Of a stretch of 64,000 bases of DNA, positions 35,524 to 45,776 are shown in pieces. The stretch is from contig NZ_FPCC01000013.1 in NCBI RefSeq assembly GCF_900116875.1, forward strand, positions 1-64,000, given 5' to 3'. The stretch is from Butyrivibrio sp. INlla21. GTDB taxonomy: Bacteria; Bacillota; Clostridia; Lachnospirales; Lachnospiraceae. Each line of letters opens with the position of its first letter. Within the stretch, counting starts at the first letter, position 1. Both the position numbers and the translations under genes were made by a program. A model generated the notes under the pieces. That model was given only the letters and a program-made list of their open reading frames with translations. It was not told the DNA's origin and searched no databases.

Positions 35524-36813
35524 ATGAATTATAACAAGAAATTTATACCATGCATTTATCTATTTCAGGGAAAGGCATATTTGGATTTTAATAAGTCAAA
35601 TGCTTTGTTTGACGATCCGGTAACGCTTGCTTCTCGTTATTCCGACTGCGGTGCCGATGAAATAATCATATTTGACCTTTCGACCGAAGGAAACGATAAG
35701 GAGCATGAAGAGGCTCTTGATATCATTAAGAAGATATGTAAGGTTGTCGATACCGATGTTATCGGTGCCGGAAACGTTAAGCGTATGGAAGATATCAAAA
35801 AGCTTCTCTATGCGGGATGCAAAAAGGCTTGTCTTAATTTCTCAAAACAGGGAAATGTTGAGATCATCAAGGAAGTATCCGATAAATTCGGCAAGGATAA
35901 GATCTGTGTTTGCTACAGCAACAACGGACAGATTTATGATAATAAAGAGCTTGTAAATACTTATGCGTGCGAGCTTATAAATATTGCAGATGAAGATCTT
36001 ACAAATGTTACCTTTACAGAGCTCCCCATCATCGTGCTTAAAAAGGCCGCAGGCATTGAAGATGTTGAAAAGCTCTTTTCAGAAAGCAAAGTATCCGGTA
36101 TTAGCGGAAATGCCGTTAATGATAACTGCGCCAAGATAGATGAATGGAAAGCAGTATGTAATTCCAAGAACATACCCATCTGCAAACTTGAAGCAAAGTT
36201 CTCATGGGCTAATCTTAAAAAGAATTCAGATGGCATGGTTCCCGTTATTGTTCAGGACTACAGAACCGATCAGGTGCTTATGCTTGCTTATATGAACGAA
36301 GAAGCATATAACAAGACTCTCGAGACCGGCAAGATGACATATTACAGCCGTAGCAGACAGAGCCTTTGGCTTAAGGGCGAGACAAGCTCTCACTTCCAGT
36401 ATGTAAAGGCTTTGTACGCAGACTGTGATTATGATACAATTCTTGCAAAGGTAAAACAGATAGGAGCTGCTTGCCATACCGGAAACTATTCATGCTTCTT
36501 TAATGAAATTGCAAGCAAGGATTACAGTGAAAAGAACCCTCAGAAGGTTTTGGACAGTGTCTTTGACGTTATCAAAGACAGAAAAGTAAATCCGAGAGAA
36601 GGCTCTTATACCAATTATCTTTTTGATAAGGGAATAGATAAGATTCTTAAGAAGGTGGGAGAAGAGGCTACTGAGATCGTTATCGCAGCCAAGAATCCCA
36701 ATGAGAACGAAATTGTTTACGAATTATCTGATTTCCTGTATCATATGATGGTCCTCATGGCAGAAAAGAATGTCAAGTGGGAGGACGTTACAGACGAACT
36801 GTCAAGAAGATAA
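35524..36813 (+). CDS. hisIE: HisIE fused to an N-terminal degenerate HisA/HisF-like barrel
   Basis: The protein has 429 residues. Residues ~1-205 resemble the HisA/HisF TIM barrel (KKFIPCIYLFQGKAYLDF, ADEIIIFDLSTEG, DVIGAGNVKRMEDIKKLLYAG). The catalytic Asp of the IPCLD motif is Y12 here, and the second acid is not evident, so this domain is probably not an active isomerase or cyclase. Residues ~225-325 are HisI (LMLAYMNEEAY, TYYSRSRQSLWLKGETS, DCDYD, GAACHTGNYSCF zinc residues). Residues ~340-429 are HisE (REGSYTNYLFDKGIDKILKKV, GEEATE). It therefore carries out steps 2 and 3 of the pathway. ATG 35524 follows AAGGAG by 10 nt; TTG 35518 is possible. hisA, hisF, hisH and hisC are not in this operon. 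Confidence 0.88.
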   Translation: MNYNKKFIPCIYLFQGKAYLDFNKSNALFDDPVTLASRYSDCGADEIIIFDLSTEGNDKEHEEALDIIKKICKVVDTDVIGAGNVKRMEDIKKLLYAGCKKACLNFSKQGNVEIIKEVSDKFGKDKICVCYSNNGQIYDNKELVNTYACELINIADEDLTNVTFTELPIIVLKKAAGIEDVEKLFSESKVSGISGNAVNDNCAKIDEWKAVCNSKNIPICKLEAKFSWANLKKNSDGMVPVIVQDYRTDQVLMLAYMNEEAYNKTLETGKMTYYSRSRQSLWLKGETSSHFQYVKALYADCDYDTILAKVKQIGAACHTGNYSCFFNEIASKDYSEKNPQKVLDSVFDVIKDRKVNPREGSYTNYLFDKGIDKILKKVGEEATEIVIAAKNPNENEIVYELSDFLYHMMVLMAEKNVKWEDVTDELSRR

Positions 36814-36822
36814 GGAAATAAT

Positions 36823-38697
36823 ATGAATTATAATTTAGCCCTGCCGGATGAGATACTTCTAAGTATAGAGAAACCGGAGAGATACATAGGCAATGAGGTT
36901 AACAGCGTGACCAAGGATAAAGAGAGCGTTGATATCCGATTTGCCATGTGTTTCCCTGATGTTTACGAGATTGGAATGTCTCATTTGGGAATTCAAATAC
37001 TTTACGGAATGTTCAATTCTTATGAAGACGTATGGTGCGAACGTGTCTATTCTCCTTGGACCGACATGGACGCAGTCTTAAGAAAAGAGAACATTCCTCT
37101 TTTTGCGTTAGAATCACAAGATCCCGTAAAAGACTTTGATTTTCTGGGATTCACACTCCAGTATGAGATGTGTTACACAAATATCCTTCAGATACTCGAT
37201 CTTTCCAAGATAGCTCTTTTAGCAAAAGACAGAACATGGGATGATCCCATTGTCATAGGCGGAGGACCATGTACCTATAATCCCGAGCCCATAACGGATT
37301 TCTTTGACATATTCTATATTGGTGAAGGCGAGACTAAGTACAGAGAGATTTTTGATATTTATAAAAAAGCCAGAAAAGACGGAATGTCCAGGATTGACTT
37401 CTTACATGAATGTGCCAAGCTTCAAGGCATCTATGTTCCCGCTTTTTATGATGTAAAATACAAGGAAGACGGAACAATACTTTCCATGCTTCCTATCTAT
37501 GATGACATTCCTAAAGTTATCTATAAAGAGATGTGCCTTGATCTCAATGAAACCTTTTATCCGACAAAGCCGGTGGTTCCCTATATAAAGATCACGCAGG
37601 ACAGAGTCGTTTTGGAGATCATGCGAGGCTGTATCAGAGGCTGCAGATTCTGCCAGGCGGGTCAGCTTTATAAACCTCTCAGAGAAAAAGATGTTGAGCA
37701 TCTTAAAGAGCTTGCCATAGAGGCTCTAAAGAACACAGGATATGAAGAAATATCATTAAGTTCGCTTAGCTCAAGCGATTACACCATGCTTCCCGAGCTT
37801 ATTGATTTCCTGATAAAAAGCTGTAATGAGAAGAAGGTTAATATTTCGCTTCCTTCGCTTCGTATCGATGCATTTTCATTGGATGTTATGAGCAAGGTTC
37901 AAGATGTCAAAAAAAGCAGTCTTACATTTGCTCCCGAAGCAGGAACACAGAGGATGCGCGATGTTATAAACAAAGGCCTTACGGAAGAAGATATCTTAAG
38001 AGGATCTCATGAAGCATTTTTAGGCGGATGGAATAAGGTTAAGCTTTACTTTATGCTGGGTCTACCCACAGAAACAGATGATGATATTCTCGGTATCGGT
38101 GATATCGCCAATAAAGTTGCCGTTGAATATTTTGAGACGGTACCAAAGGAAAAGAGAAACGGTCGTACGATAGATATTGTTGCAAGTACATCTTTCTTTG
38201 TTCCCAAGCCATTCACTCCTTTCCAGTGGGCTCCCATGAACACGAAAGAGCAGTTCCTTGATAAGGCGGATAAAACACGAAAAGGCATTATGGCTCAGCT
38301 CAATCAAAAGCACATCAAATACAACTGGCACGAAGCTGATGCCAGTATGATGGAAGGCGTTCTTGCAAGAGGCGACAGAAGACTTAATGAGGTCATTCTG
38401 AAAGCATATAAAAAAGGCTGCATATTTGATGCCTGGGGAGAATACTTTAAGTTTGACGTTTGGATGGACGTATTTAAGAAATGCGGCGTCGATCCGTTCT
38501 TCTATACGACAAGAGTAAGAGAAGATGACGAAATATTCCCTTGGGACATCATCAATCCCGGCGTGACCAAGGCATTCCTCTTAAGAGAGTGGAAGACAGC
38601 CCTTTCAGGTAAAAAATCAAGTAACTGCAGACAACAATGTCTTGGTTGCGGAGCTGCATCGTACGGTGTTGGTGTTTGCTTTAAGGAGCGTACATAA
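36823..38697 (+). CDS. B12-binding-domain radical SAM protein (TIGR03960 type)
   Basis: The 624-residue protein has a B12-binding-like N-terminal region (FPDVYEIGMSHLGIQILYG) and a radical SAM core with the cluster motif CIRGCRFC near residue 270. This CxxxCxxC is preceded by LEIMRG. The C-terminus carries a cysteine-rich stretch (CRQQCLGCGAASYGVGVC). Its usual partner, a DUF2344 protein, overlaps its stop by 1 nt (TAATG). RNase G and L21 follow, an arrangement conserved in Clostridia. The substrate is unknown; a role in RNA or ribosome modification is only suggested by context. Confidence 0.9.
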   Translation: MNYNLALPDEILLSIEKPERYIGNEVNSVTKDKESVDIRFAMCFPDVYEIGMSHLGIQILYGMFNSYEDVWCERVYSPWTDMDAVLRKENIPLFALESQDPVKDFDFLGFTLQYEMCYTNILQILDLSKIALLAKDRTWDDPIVIGGGPCTYNPEPITDFFDIFYIGEGETKYREIFDIYKKARKDGMSRIDFLHECAKLQGIYVPAFYDVKYKEDGTILSMLPIYDDIPKVIYKEMCLDLNETFYPTKPVVPYIKITQDRVVLEIMRGCIRGCRFCQAGQLYKPLREKDVEHLKELAIEALKNTGYEEISLSSLSSSDYTMLPELIDFLIKSCNEKKVNISLPSLRIDAFSLDVMSKVQDVKKSSLTFAPEAGTQRMRDVINKGLTEEDILRGSHEAFLGGWNKVKLYFMLGLPTETDDDILGIGDIANKVAVEYFETVPKEKRNGRTIDIVASTSFFVPKPFTPFQWAPMNTKEQFLDKADKTRKGIMAQLNQKHIKYNWHEADASMMEGVLARGDRRLNEVILKAYKKGCIFDAWGEYFKFDVWMDVFKKCGVDPFFYTTRVREDDEIFPWDIINPGVTKAFLLREWKTALSGKKSSNCRQQCLGCGAASYGVGVCFKERT

Positions 38698-39425
38698 TGA
38701 ATAAATTACGCTTGAAATTTTCAAAAAACGGCCCGATTAAATTCATAGGACACCTTGATGTAATGCGCTATTTCCAGAAGGCAATAAGAAGAGCGGAGAT
38801 AGACATCAAATACTCCGAAGGCTTCAGTCCGCATCAGGTAATTTCTTTTGCGCAGCCCCTTTCCGTAGGTGCTACCAGTGACGGCGAATATATGGATATG
38901 ACCGTTAATTCAATGGTTAGCACATCAGATGTTATGAATAGACTTAACGCTGTAATGAACGAAGGAATCGAGATTCTTGCTATAAGAGAACTCGGTGAAC
39001 GCGAAGAAAAGGCAATGACCGCAGCTTTCGCCGCAAAGTACAGAATAAAATTCAGAGATAGTCTAAAGCCTGATTTTAACTGGATAGAAGAATTTGAAAA
39101 ATACCTTCAAAAAGACAGACTTCCTGCCATGAAAAAGACCAAGAGCGGCGAAAAAGAGATTGATATGAAGCCTCTTATTTTTGAATACTCTTTTGACAGA
39201 GAAAAAGAGAGTGTTACACTGCTTCTTAGCATGAGCAGCGCAGCTACTTTAAAACCGGCTCTTTTATTTGGTGCATTCTTTGCTTCGCTTAACAAAGAGC
39301 TTTCAACCAACGCTTTGGATGTACACAGAATAGATATTTACAAATATGCGGAAGATGGCGATGTTAAATACATCGAGCCATTCATTACAGATGATATCAA
39401 TACGAGGTTCATACTAAATGGCTGA
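38697..39425 (+). CDS. Radical SAM-associated DUF2344 protein (TIGR03936 type)
   Basis: The 242-residue protein begins with KLRLKFSKNGPIKFIGHLDVMRYFQKAIRRA and has YSEGFSPHQVISFAQPLSVG, both characteristic of the TIGR03936/DUF2344 family. It is always found with, or fused to, the TIGR03960 radical SAM protein encoded just before it. It overlaps rng by 8 nt, so the three are co-translated. Molecular role unknown. Confidence 0.9.
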   Translation: MNKLRLKFSKNGPIKFIGHLDVMRYFQKAIRRAEIDIKYSEGFSPHQVISFAQPLSVGATSDGEYMDMTVNSMVSTSDVMNRLNAVMNEGIEILAIRELGEREEKAMTAAFAAKYRIKFRDSLKPDFNWIEEFEKYLQKDRLPAMKKTKSGEKEIDMKPLIFEYSFDREKESVTLLLSMSSAATLKPALLFGAFFASLNKELSTNALDVHRIDIYKYAEDGDVKYIEPFITDDINTRFILNG

Positions 39426-40590
39426 GATTATTGTTTCAAGCTACAAAGGAACTCCAGTTGTTACAGCGTTTATCGATAACAAGCTTGAGTTTTTATCCTT
39501 TGTAAGAGACAGTGAGATTCATAATATTTATGTAGGCCGTGTCGATCACATTGTGAAGAATATCGACGCAGCCTTTGTTAAGTATGCGGAAGATAGGGTT
39601 GGATATCTCCCCCTCAAAAACATAACAAGTGCTTGCGTTCTAAATAAGAAGTATTCTACGGGTGATAAGCTTTGTAACGGAGACATTGTTCTCGTCCAGG
39701 TTGAATCCGAAGCTGTAAAGACCAAGAAAACAAAACTTACAACCAATCTTTCCATTCCCGGTAAATATGCCGTTCTGACACTTGGTAAAACCGGAATAGG
39801 AGCCTCGGTCAAGCTTTCTGATTCTCTCAGAGATAAGTACACAGAACTTGTAAGAGATGATTATTTTGGTTTCCTTAATGGTATACGTGATTCATTATAT
39901 GATTCCGATATCGGTCTTATTATAAGAACTGAAGTATCAGAGCTTGATGATAATGTCATAAAAGAAGAGGTTTTGGATAGTTGTAAGGAAACAGCTGATA
40001 TACTATGTAATATTATAAAGTTATCAAGAAATCGCACCATATACTCATTGATGTACAAGGCCGATAACAACGATCTGGACGCCCATATTAAAAAAGCAAC
40101 TGCTTTCATTAAAAACCGTGGGATCTCAGATATCAATCTTATAGAAGACTCATGTATATACGGTATTCCTTCCAAGATTGAAGAACTATGCAGAAACAAA
40201 GTATGGCTCAAGAGCGGCGCTTTTATTATCATCGAACAGTTGGAAAGCTTTAACGCCATTGATGTTAATACCGGTAAAGCCATCAAAGGCAAGGATATTG
40301 GTGAAGCTGTTAATAATGAAGCGGCTGTAGAAATAATGCGACAGATACGACTTCGCAATCTTACAGGCATGATACTTATCGATTTTATAAATATGAATGA
40401 TGAAGAACAAAAGCAAAAACTTATCGATAAAGTGAAAAAATTATGCAAGCAAGATCCGATACATACGTCATTTATTGATATTACGGGCCTTGGCATCATG
40501 GAACTCATAAGAAATAAAAACGATAAATCATTAAAAGAAATATTAAAGGATGTAGAAAAAGCTGTTGACAACAGTAAACATCAATGTTAA
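39418..40590 (+). CDS. rng: Ribonuclease E/G family endoribonuclease
   Basis: The 390-residue protein has an S1-like RNA-binding insert near the start (NIYVGRVDHIVKNIDAAFVKY) and the catalytic DNase I-like region with metal-binding acids in FNAIDVNTGKAIKGKD and GMILIDFINM. It is shorter than E. coli RNase G (489), lacking the distal part. It processes rRNA and mRNA in the cytosol. The DUF2344 stop lies within its start; the rplU leader begins right after its stop. Confidence 0.88.
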   Translation: MAEIIVSSYKGTPVVTAFIDNKLEFLSFVRDSEIHNIYVGRVDHIVKNIDAAFVKYAEDRVGYLPLKNITSACVLNKKYSTGDKLCNGDIVLVQVESEAVKTKKTKLTTNLSIPGKYAVLTLGKTGIGASVKLSDSLRDKYTELVRDDYFGFLNGIRDSLYDSDIGLIIRTEVSELDDNVIKEEVLDSCKETADILCNIIKLSRNRTIYSLMYKADNNDLDAHIKKATAFIKNRGISDINLIEDSCIYGIPSKIEELCRNKVWLKSGAFIIIEQLESFNAIDVNTGKAIKGKDIGEAVNNEAAVEIMRQIRLRNLTGMILIDFINMNDEEQKQKLIDKVKKLCKQDPIHTSFIDITGLGIMELIRNKNDKSLKEILKDVEKAVDNSKHQC

Positions 40591-40605
40591 TATATCTTGG
40601 TATGC

Positions 40606-40657
40606 CGCATAACTAGGCTTAAGTGGATTTATCCCGCCAAAGTTAGCGAGTTTTTTT
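40606..40657 (+). promoter_or_regulatory. Ribosomal protein L21 leader-type hairpin with U-run
   Basis: CGC-TAACT-GGC (40606-40618) pairs with GCC-AGTTA-GCG (40636-40648), with small bulges between the helices, and seven Ts follow at 40651-40657. The structure sits 17 nt before the rplU ATG and overlaps no gene. Its position fits the L21 leader known from Firmicutes, in which excess L21 would favour termination. Confidence 0.6.
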
Positions 40658-40674
40658 GAAGAAGGAGGTAACTT

Positions 40675-40983
40675 ATGTACGCAATTATTGTAACTGGTGG
40701 TAAGCAGTACAAAGTTTCCGAGGGCGACGAGATCAGAGTTGAGAAGCTCGACGTAGAGCCCGGAAAAAAGGTAACATTTGATAATGTTATCGCAGTAAAC
40801 GATGACAAGGAACTTAAGGTTGCTGACGATGTTAGCAAGGCTAAGGTTAGCGCTACTGTTGTTGAGCAGGGACGTGCTAAGAAGGTTGTTGTTTACAAGT
40901 ACAAGAGAAAGACTGGCTATCACAAGAAGAATGGCCACAGACAGCCTTTCACAACTGTAAAGATCGAAAAGATCACATTGTAA
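40675..40983 (+). CDS. rplU: 50S ribosomal protein L21
   Basis: The 102-residue protein reads MYAIIVTGGKQYKVSEGDEI at the start and ends YKRKTGYHKKNGHRQPFT, both diagnostic for L21. AAGGAGG precedes the ATG. It opens the L21-Prp-L27 cluster, which is conserved in Firmicutes. Confidence 0.97.
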   Translation: MYAIIVTGGKQYKVSEGDEIRVEKLDVEPGKKVTFDNVIAVNDDKELKVADDVSKAKVSATVVEQGRAKKVVVYKYKRKTGYHKKNGHRQPFTTVKIEKITL

Positions 40984-41003
40984 TTGATTTATAAGCCAAA
41001 GCA

Positions 41004-41333
41004 ATGACAACTATTACGATTACAAAATCATCCAATGATTCATATAAGAGTATCGAATGTCTCGGACATGCAGGTTTTGCCGATTACGGCAATGACATTG
41101 TTTGTTCTGCGATATCTGTACTTACCATCAATCTTATAAATTCGATTGATAAGCTGACAGATGATAAGATTTCTGTCGATCAGGATGAAGAACAAGGTTT
41201 GATAAGACTTTCATTTGAAGGTGATCCTTCCAAGGAAGCAGATATTCTACTTCAGTCTTACGAACTCGGAATAGACAGCATTTCTAGGCAGTACGGTAAG
41301 AAATTTTTGAACATTAAATTTAGGAGGGAATAA
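41004..41333 (+). CDS. prp: Ribosomal-processing cysteine protease Prp (YsxB)
   Basis: The 109-residue protein has the Prp motif: His in LGHAGFADYGNDIVCSAIS and the catalytic Cys 12 residues later, near positions 23 and 35. Prp removes the N-terminal extension of L27 before L27 enters the ribosome. It lies between rplU and rpmA as in other Firmicutes, and ends 3 nt before rpmA. Confidence 0.93.
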   Translation: MTTITITKSSNDSYKSIECLGHAGFADYGNDIVCSAISVLTINLINSIDKLTDDKISVDQDEEQGLIRLSFEGDPSKEADILLQSYELGIDSISRQYGKKFLNIKFRRE

Positions 41334-41336
41334 GTC

Positions 41337-41624
41337 ATGTTGAATATGAACCTTCAATTTTTTGCTCATAAGAAGGGTGTTGGATCAACCAAGAACGGTA
41401 GAGATTCAGAATCCAAGAGACTTGGAGCAAAAAGAGCTGACGGACAATTCGTAAAGGCCGGTAATATTTTATACAGACAGCGCGGAACACACATTCATCC
41501 CGGTGTTAATGTAGGAATCGGTAAAGATGATACATTGTTTGCACTTGTTGATGGTGTTCTTAGATTTGAGCGCAAGGGCAGAGATAAAAAGCAGGCCAGC
41601 GTTCATCCTGTAGAGAATAAGTAA
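41337..41624 (+). CDS. rpmA: 50S ribosomal protein L27 with cleavable leader
   Basis: The 95-residue protein starts [20 protein letters not shown]. The nine residues ending in QFF form the Prp-cleaved leader; mature L27 would begin at A10 of AHKKG. The rest is standard L27 ([19 protein letters not shown]). Its N-terminus reaches the peptidyl-transferase centre, so cleavage is essential for function. TAGGAGGG precedes the ATG. A strong terminator follows. Confidence 0.97.
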   Translation: MLNMNLQFFAHKKGVGSTKNGRDSESKRLGAKRADGQFVKAGNILYRQRGTHIHPGVNVGIGKDDTLFALVDGVLRFERKGRDKKQASVHPVENK

Positions 41625-41632
41625 TTATTTAA

Positions 41633-43066
<1,434 letters not shown>

Positions 43067-43381
43067 ATGAACCTTACAAGTAAACAACGCGCTTATCTTA
43101 AGAGTCTTGCTTCAGAGCTTGAACCTGTATTCCAGATCGGTAAAGCTACTGTTACTCCCGAAATTACAGATGCCATTGCCGAGACTTTTAATACACACGA
43201 GCTCGTTAAGATAACTGTTCTTAAGAATTGCATAGAAGATGTAACCAATGTAGCGATCATGATCTCGGAAAGAACACGTTCCGAGCTTATCCAGGTAATC
43301 GGAAGAAAGATCGTTTTATACAAACCCTTTAAGGATGAGCCTAAGATCATTCTTCCAAAGGCCAAAAAGGCTAATGCTTAA
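43067..43381 (+). CDS. yhbY: YhbY/CRS1-YhbY RNA-binding protein
   Basis: The 104-residue protein reads LTSKQRAYLKSLASELEPVFQIGK and has TRSELIQVIGRKIVLYKP, matching the CRM domain of YhbY. It associates with pre-50S particles. The gene directly follows obgE with no gap, and nadD follows, as in many Firmicutes. Confidence 0.94.
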   Translation: MNLTSKQRAYLKSLASELEPVFQIGKATVTPEITDAIAETFNTHELVKITVLKNCIEDVTNVAIMISERTRSELIQVIGRKIVLYKPFKDEPKIILPKAKKANA

Positions 43382-43440
43382 TCAGGGTATTCTTATCTTT
43401 ATTTAGTTCTATCAAATCAATACCATATGGAGGCATATTT

Positions 43441-44049
43441 ATGGAATGCAGAAAAATTGGTATACTTGGCGGAACATTCGATCCTATTCATAACGGACAC
43501 CTTTTACTGGGAGAAGCTGCCAGAGAGCAGTTTTCTTTGGATAGAGTAATATATATCCCGGGTAATCTGGCGCATATGCCAAACAGAACAGAGGTGTCAG
43601 ACGGTGATACCAGGTATCAGATGGTCAAAATGGCTATCAATGACAACCCGTATTTTACTTGTTCCAGAATAGAAATAGATAAGGAAAACGGAACCTATAC
43701 ATACAATACGATCGAAGAACTAAAGCTCATGTACCCCGGAGATGAGCTATATCTTATCCTCGGTGGTGATTCAGTAATAGGAATAGAATCCTGGTATAAG
43801 TTCAAAGACCTATTACAATCATGCATTATACTTGCAGCGGTCAGAGAAGAAGACGATCTTCCCGCCCTTGATAAAAAGAGAAGAGAACTTGCCAAGATAT
43901 ATGGTGCGGATATAAGACTCCTTGCATTTAACAGAGTTGATATCTCCGCTACCGATATCAGACAAAAGATAAGAATGGGAAGATCTGTAAGATACATGCT
44001 TCCGGATGAGTGTATTGAATATATCTGCATAAAAGGACTTTATAAATGA
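43441..44049 (+). CDS. nadD: Nicotinate-nucleotide adenylyltransferase
   Basis: The 202-residue protein has IGILGGTFDPIHNGHLLLGE (nucleotidyltransferase HxGH), LILGGDSV, and DISATDIRQKIRMG near the end. It adenylates nicotinate mononucleotide in NAD synthesis. TGGAGG lies upstream. It overlaps yqeK by ATGA. Confidence 0.95.
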   Translation: MECRKIGILGGTFDPIHNGHLLLGEAAREQFSLDRVIYIPGNLAHMPNRTEVSDGDTRYQMVKMAINDNPYFTCSRIEIDKENGTYTYNTIEELKLMYPGDELYLILGGDSVIGIESWYKFKDLLQSCIILAAVREEDDLPALDKKRRELAKIYGADIRLLAFNRVDISATDIRQKIRMGRSVRYMLPDECIEYICIKGLYK

Positions 44050-44633
44050 AGACTTTAGATAATGATACAGTGCAAAAGATAAGAAAAACACTGGAGGGAG
44101 AACTTAAACCCGAAAGATTCACCCATACACTCGGTGTTGCATATACCGCAACAAGTATGGCAATGGTCTTCGGTGCTGATATTGATAAAGCTCTTATTGC
44201 CGGACTTCTTCATGATTGTGCCAAATGCATGTCACATGAAGATCAGATCAAGCTCTGCAAAAAGAATAATATCGAACTTTCGGAAACCGAAAAAAAGAAT
44301 CATTCGCTGCTACACGCAAAAGCAGGAGTATATTTGGCCAGAACCAAATACGATGTATATGATACAGAGATACTTAATGCCATAAGATGGCATACTACCG
44401 GAAAAGAAGATATGTCTTTACTGGAAAAGATCATATATATTGCTGATTTTATAGAACCTTCACGTAAACCGCTCGAAGGAATGGATGAGATCAGGAAAGA
44501 AGCTTTTACAGATATTGATAAGTGTCTTGCTCATATACTTCATGATTCGGTGATATATTTACAGACTATCGGAAAAGAGATAGATAACTCCACCATGGAT
44601 GCCTATCTTTTTTATAAAAAGTACTACAAGTAA
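44046..44633 (+). CDS. yqeK: HD-domain hydrolase YqeK (symmetrical Ap4A hydrolase)
   Basis: The 195-residue protein has the HD-domain metal ligands RFTHTLGVAYTATSMA (first His), LIAGLLHDCAKCM (HD pair), HSLLHAKAG, and IRWHTTGKEDMSLLEKIIYIADFIEP. YqeK proteins cleave diadenosine tetraphosphate to ADP. It is coupled to nadD by a 4-nt overlap and followed by rsfS, the usual order. Confidence 0.93.
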   Translation: MKTLDNDTVQKIRKTLEGELKPERFTHTLGVAYTATSMAMVFGADIDKALIAGLLHDCAKCMSHEDQIKLCKKNNIELSETEKKNHSLLHAKAGVYLARTKYDVYDTEILNAIRWHTTGKEDMSLLEKIIYIADFIEPSRKPLEGMDEIRKEAFTDIDKCLAHILHDSVIYLQTIGKEIDNSTMDAYLFYKKYYK

Positions 44634-44643
44634 AGAGGTGACT

Positions 44644-45009
44644 ATGTCAGATATAGATATTTCTAAGAAGATGGCGGCACTTGCCATAGAAGCTCTCGAA
44701 GACAGAAAAGGAGAGGACGTTCATACAATTGATATCAGCAACATTTCAACAATTGCAGATTACTTTGTAATAGCAAGCGGAACCAACATCAACCAGGTAC
44801 AGGCACTTGCAGACAATGTTCAGGATGTACTCGGAAGAGCCAGACATATGACTAAAAATGTCGAAGGCTATGACACAGGAAAGTGGATCCTTCTTGATTT
44901 CGGCGATATCATTGTTCATGTATTTGATAGCGAGAACCGTTTATTCTACGATCTTGAGAGAATCTGGAGAGACGGAAAGCTGATCGAAAAAGATGAATTA
45001 AGCAAATAA
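44644..45009 (+). CDS. rsfS: Ribosomal silencing factor RsfS
   Basis: The 121-residue protein shows DIDISKKMAALAIEALEDRKG, TIADYFVIASGTNINQVQAL, and WILLDFGDIIVHVF. RsfS binds L14 and blocks subunit joining when nutrients are low. ATG 44644 follows AGAGGTG; an upstream in-frame ATG inside yqeK (44599) lacks a ribosome binding site. A perfect terminator follows. Confidence 0.94.
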   Translation: MSDIDISKKMAALAIEALEDRKGEDVHTIDISNISTIADYFVIASGTNINQVQALADNVQDVLGRARHMTKNVEGYDTGKWILLDFGDIIVHVFDSENRLFYDLERIWRDGKLIEKDELSK

Positions 45010-45028
45010 AATACATAGTAAATAAAAC

Positions 45029-45060
45029 AAGCGTACAGATACATTTATCTGTACGCTTTT
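45029..45060. terminator. Bidirectional terminator between rsfS and lexA
   Basis: A perfect 13-bp stem, AAGCGTACAGATA (45029-45041) and TATCTGTACGCTT (45046-45058), has a 4-nt loop. Ts follow on plus, and AAAACAA upstream gives Us for the minus-strand lexA transcript. Confidence 0.9.
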
Positions 45061-45094
45061 ATATTCCATAAGCAAGTATTTGGGATAGTTATAA

Positions 45095-45712
45095 TCAATA
45101 AAAACGCATTATACCGAAAACTTTACCCAAAATAGTGCAGTCACTGACAATAATGGGATCCATATTGTCATTCTCAGGCTGAAGTCTTATATGATCCTTC
45201 TCCTTGTAAAAGGTCTTGACCGTAGCGGAATCATCAATAAGCGCAACTACCTGATCGCCGTTTTTTGCAGTATTGCAAACCTGAACAAAAAGCTTGTCAC
45301 CATTGAAAATACCTGCATTTATCATAGAATCGCCCTTAACGTTAAGAATAAAAGCATCGGCTCCCTTGGGGCACATACTGGCCGGAATGGGGATATAAGA
45401 ATCTATATTTTCTTCCGCAAGAATGGGAGTGCCGGCAGCAACCTGACCTATAACCGGAATACTTACGATCTCGGTTCTGACCATATTGAAGCCGTCATCG
45501 CATATCTCAATAGCACGCGGTTTGGTGGGATCTCGTCTGATATATCCGTTCTTTTCCAAAGTCTCAAGATGTGCATGGACAGAAGAAGTAGATTTAAGAT
45601 TAACCGCTGCACAAATATCTCTTACAGAAGGAGGAAATCCTCTGGATAATGTCTGTTCTTTGATGTAGTCAAGAATCTCCTGTTGTTTACGAGAAATATT
45701 GCCTTTTTCCAT
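45095..45712 (-). CDS. lexA: LexA repressor
   Basis: The 205-residue protein has the winged helix (SRKQQEILDYIKEQTLSRGFPPSVRDI, then STSSVHAHLETLEKNGYI) and the S24 autoprotease domain. Key residues are the A93-G94 cleavage bond in VAAGTP, S129 in KGDSM, and K166 in ATVKTF. ATG 45712 follows AAGGAGG; a longer frame from 45766 has no ribosome binding site. It represses SOS genes, including itself and the divergent yneA-like gene, through GAAC-N4-GTTC boxes. Confidence 0.96.
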   Translation of the reverse strand: MEKGNISRKQQEILDYIKEQTLSRGFPPSVRDICAAVNLKSTSSVHAHLETLEKNGYIRRDPTKPRAIEICDDGFNMVRTEIVSIPVIGQVAAGTPILAEENIDSYIPIPASMCPKGADAFILNVKGDSMINAGIFNGDKLFVQVCNTAKNGDQVVALIDDSATVKTFYKEKDHIRLQPENDNMDPIIVSDCTILGKVFGIMRFY

Positions 45713-45736
45713 ATAATCCTCCTTATCTTTTTTAAC

Positions 45737-45766
45737 AGTATAACATATCCACATATAAAAAAGCAA
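45737..45766 (-). promoter_or_regulatory. lexA promoter
   Basis: On the minus strand TTGCTT (45766-45761) and TATACT (45742-45737) are 18 bp apart. The outermost GTTCG element of the SOS cluster abuts the -35. Confidence 0.55.
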
Positions 45767-45776
45767 ATATTTGTTC

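Noticed and set aside
39861..40571. 236-codon open frame on the minus strand inside rng
   Set aside because: Antisense to a well supported RNase G gene, with low-complexity Ser/Leu composition typical of a shadow.
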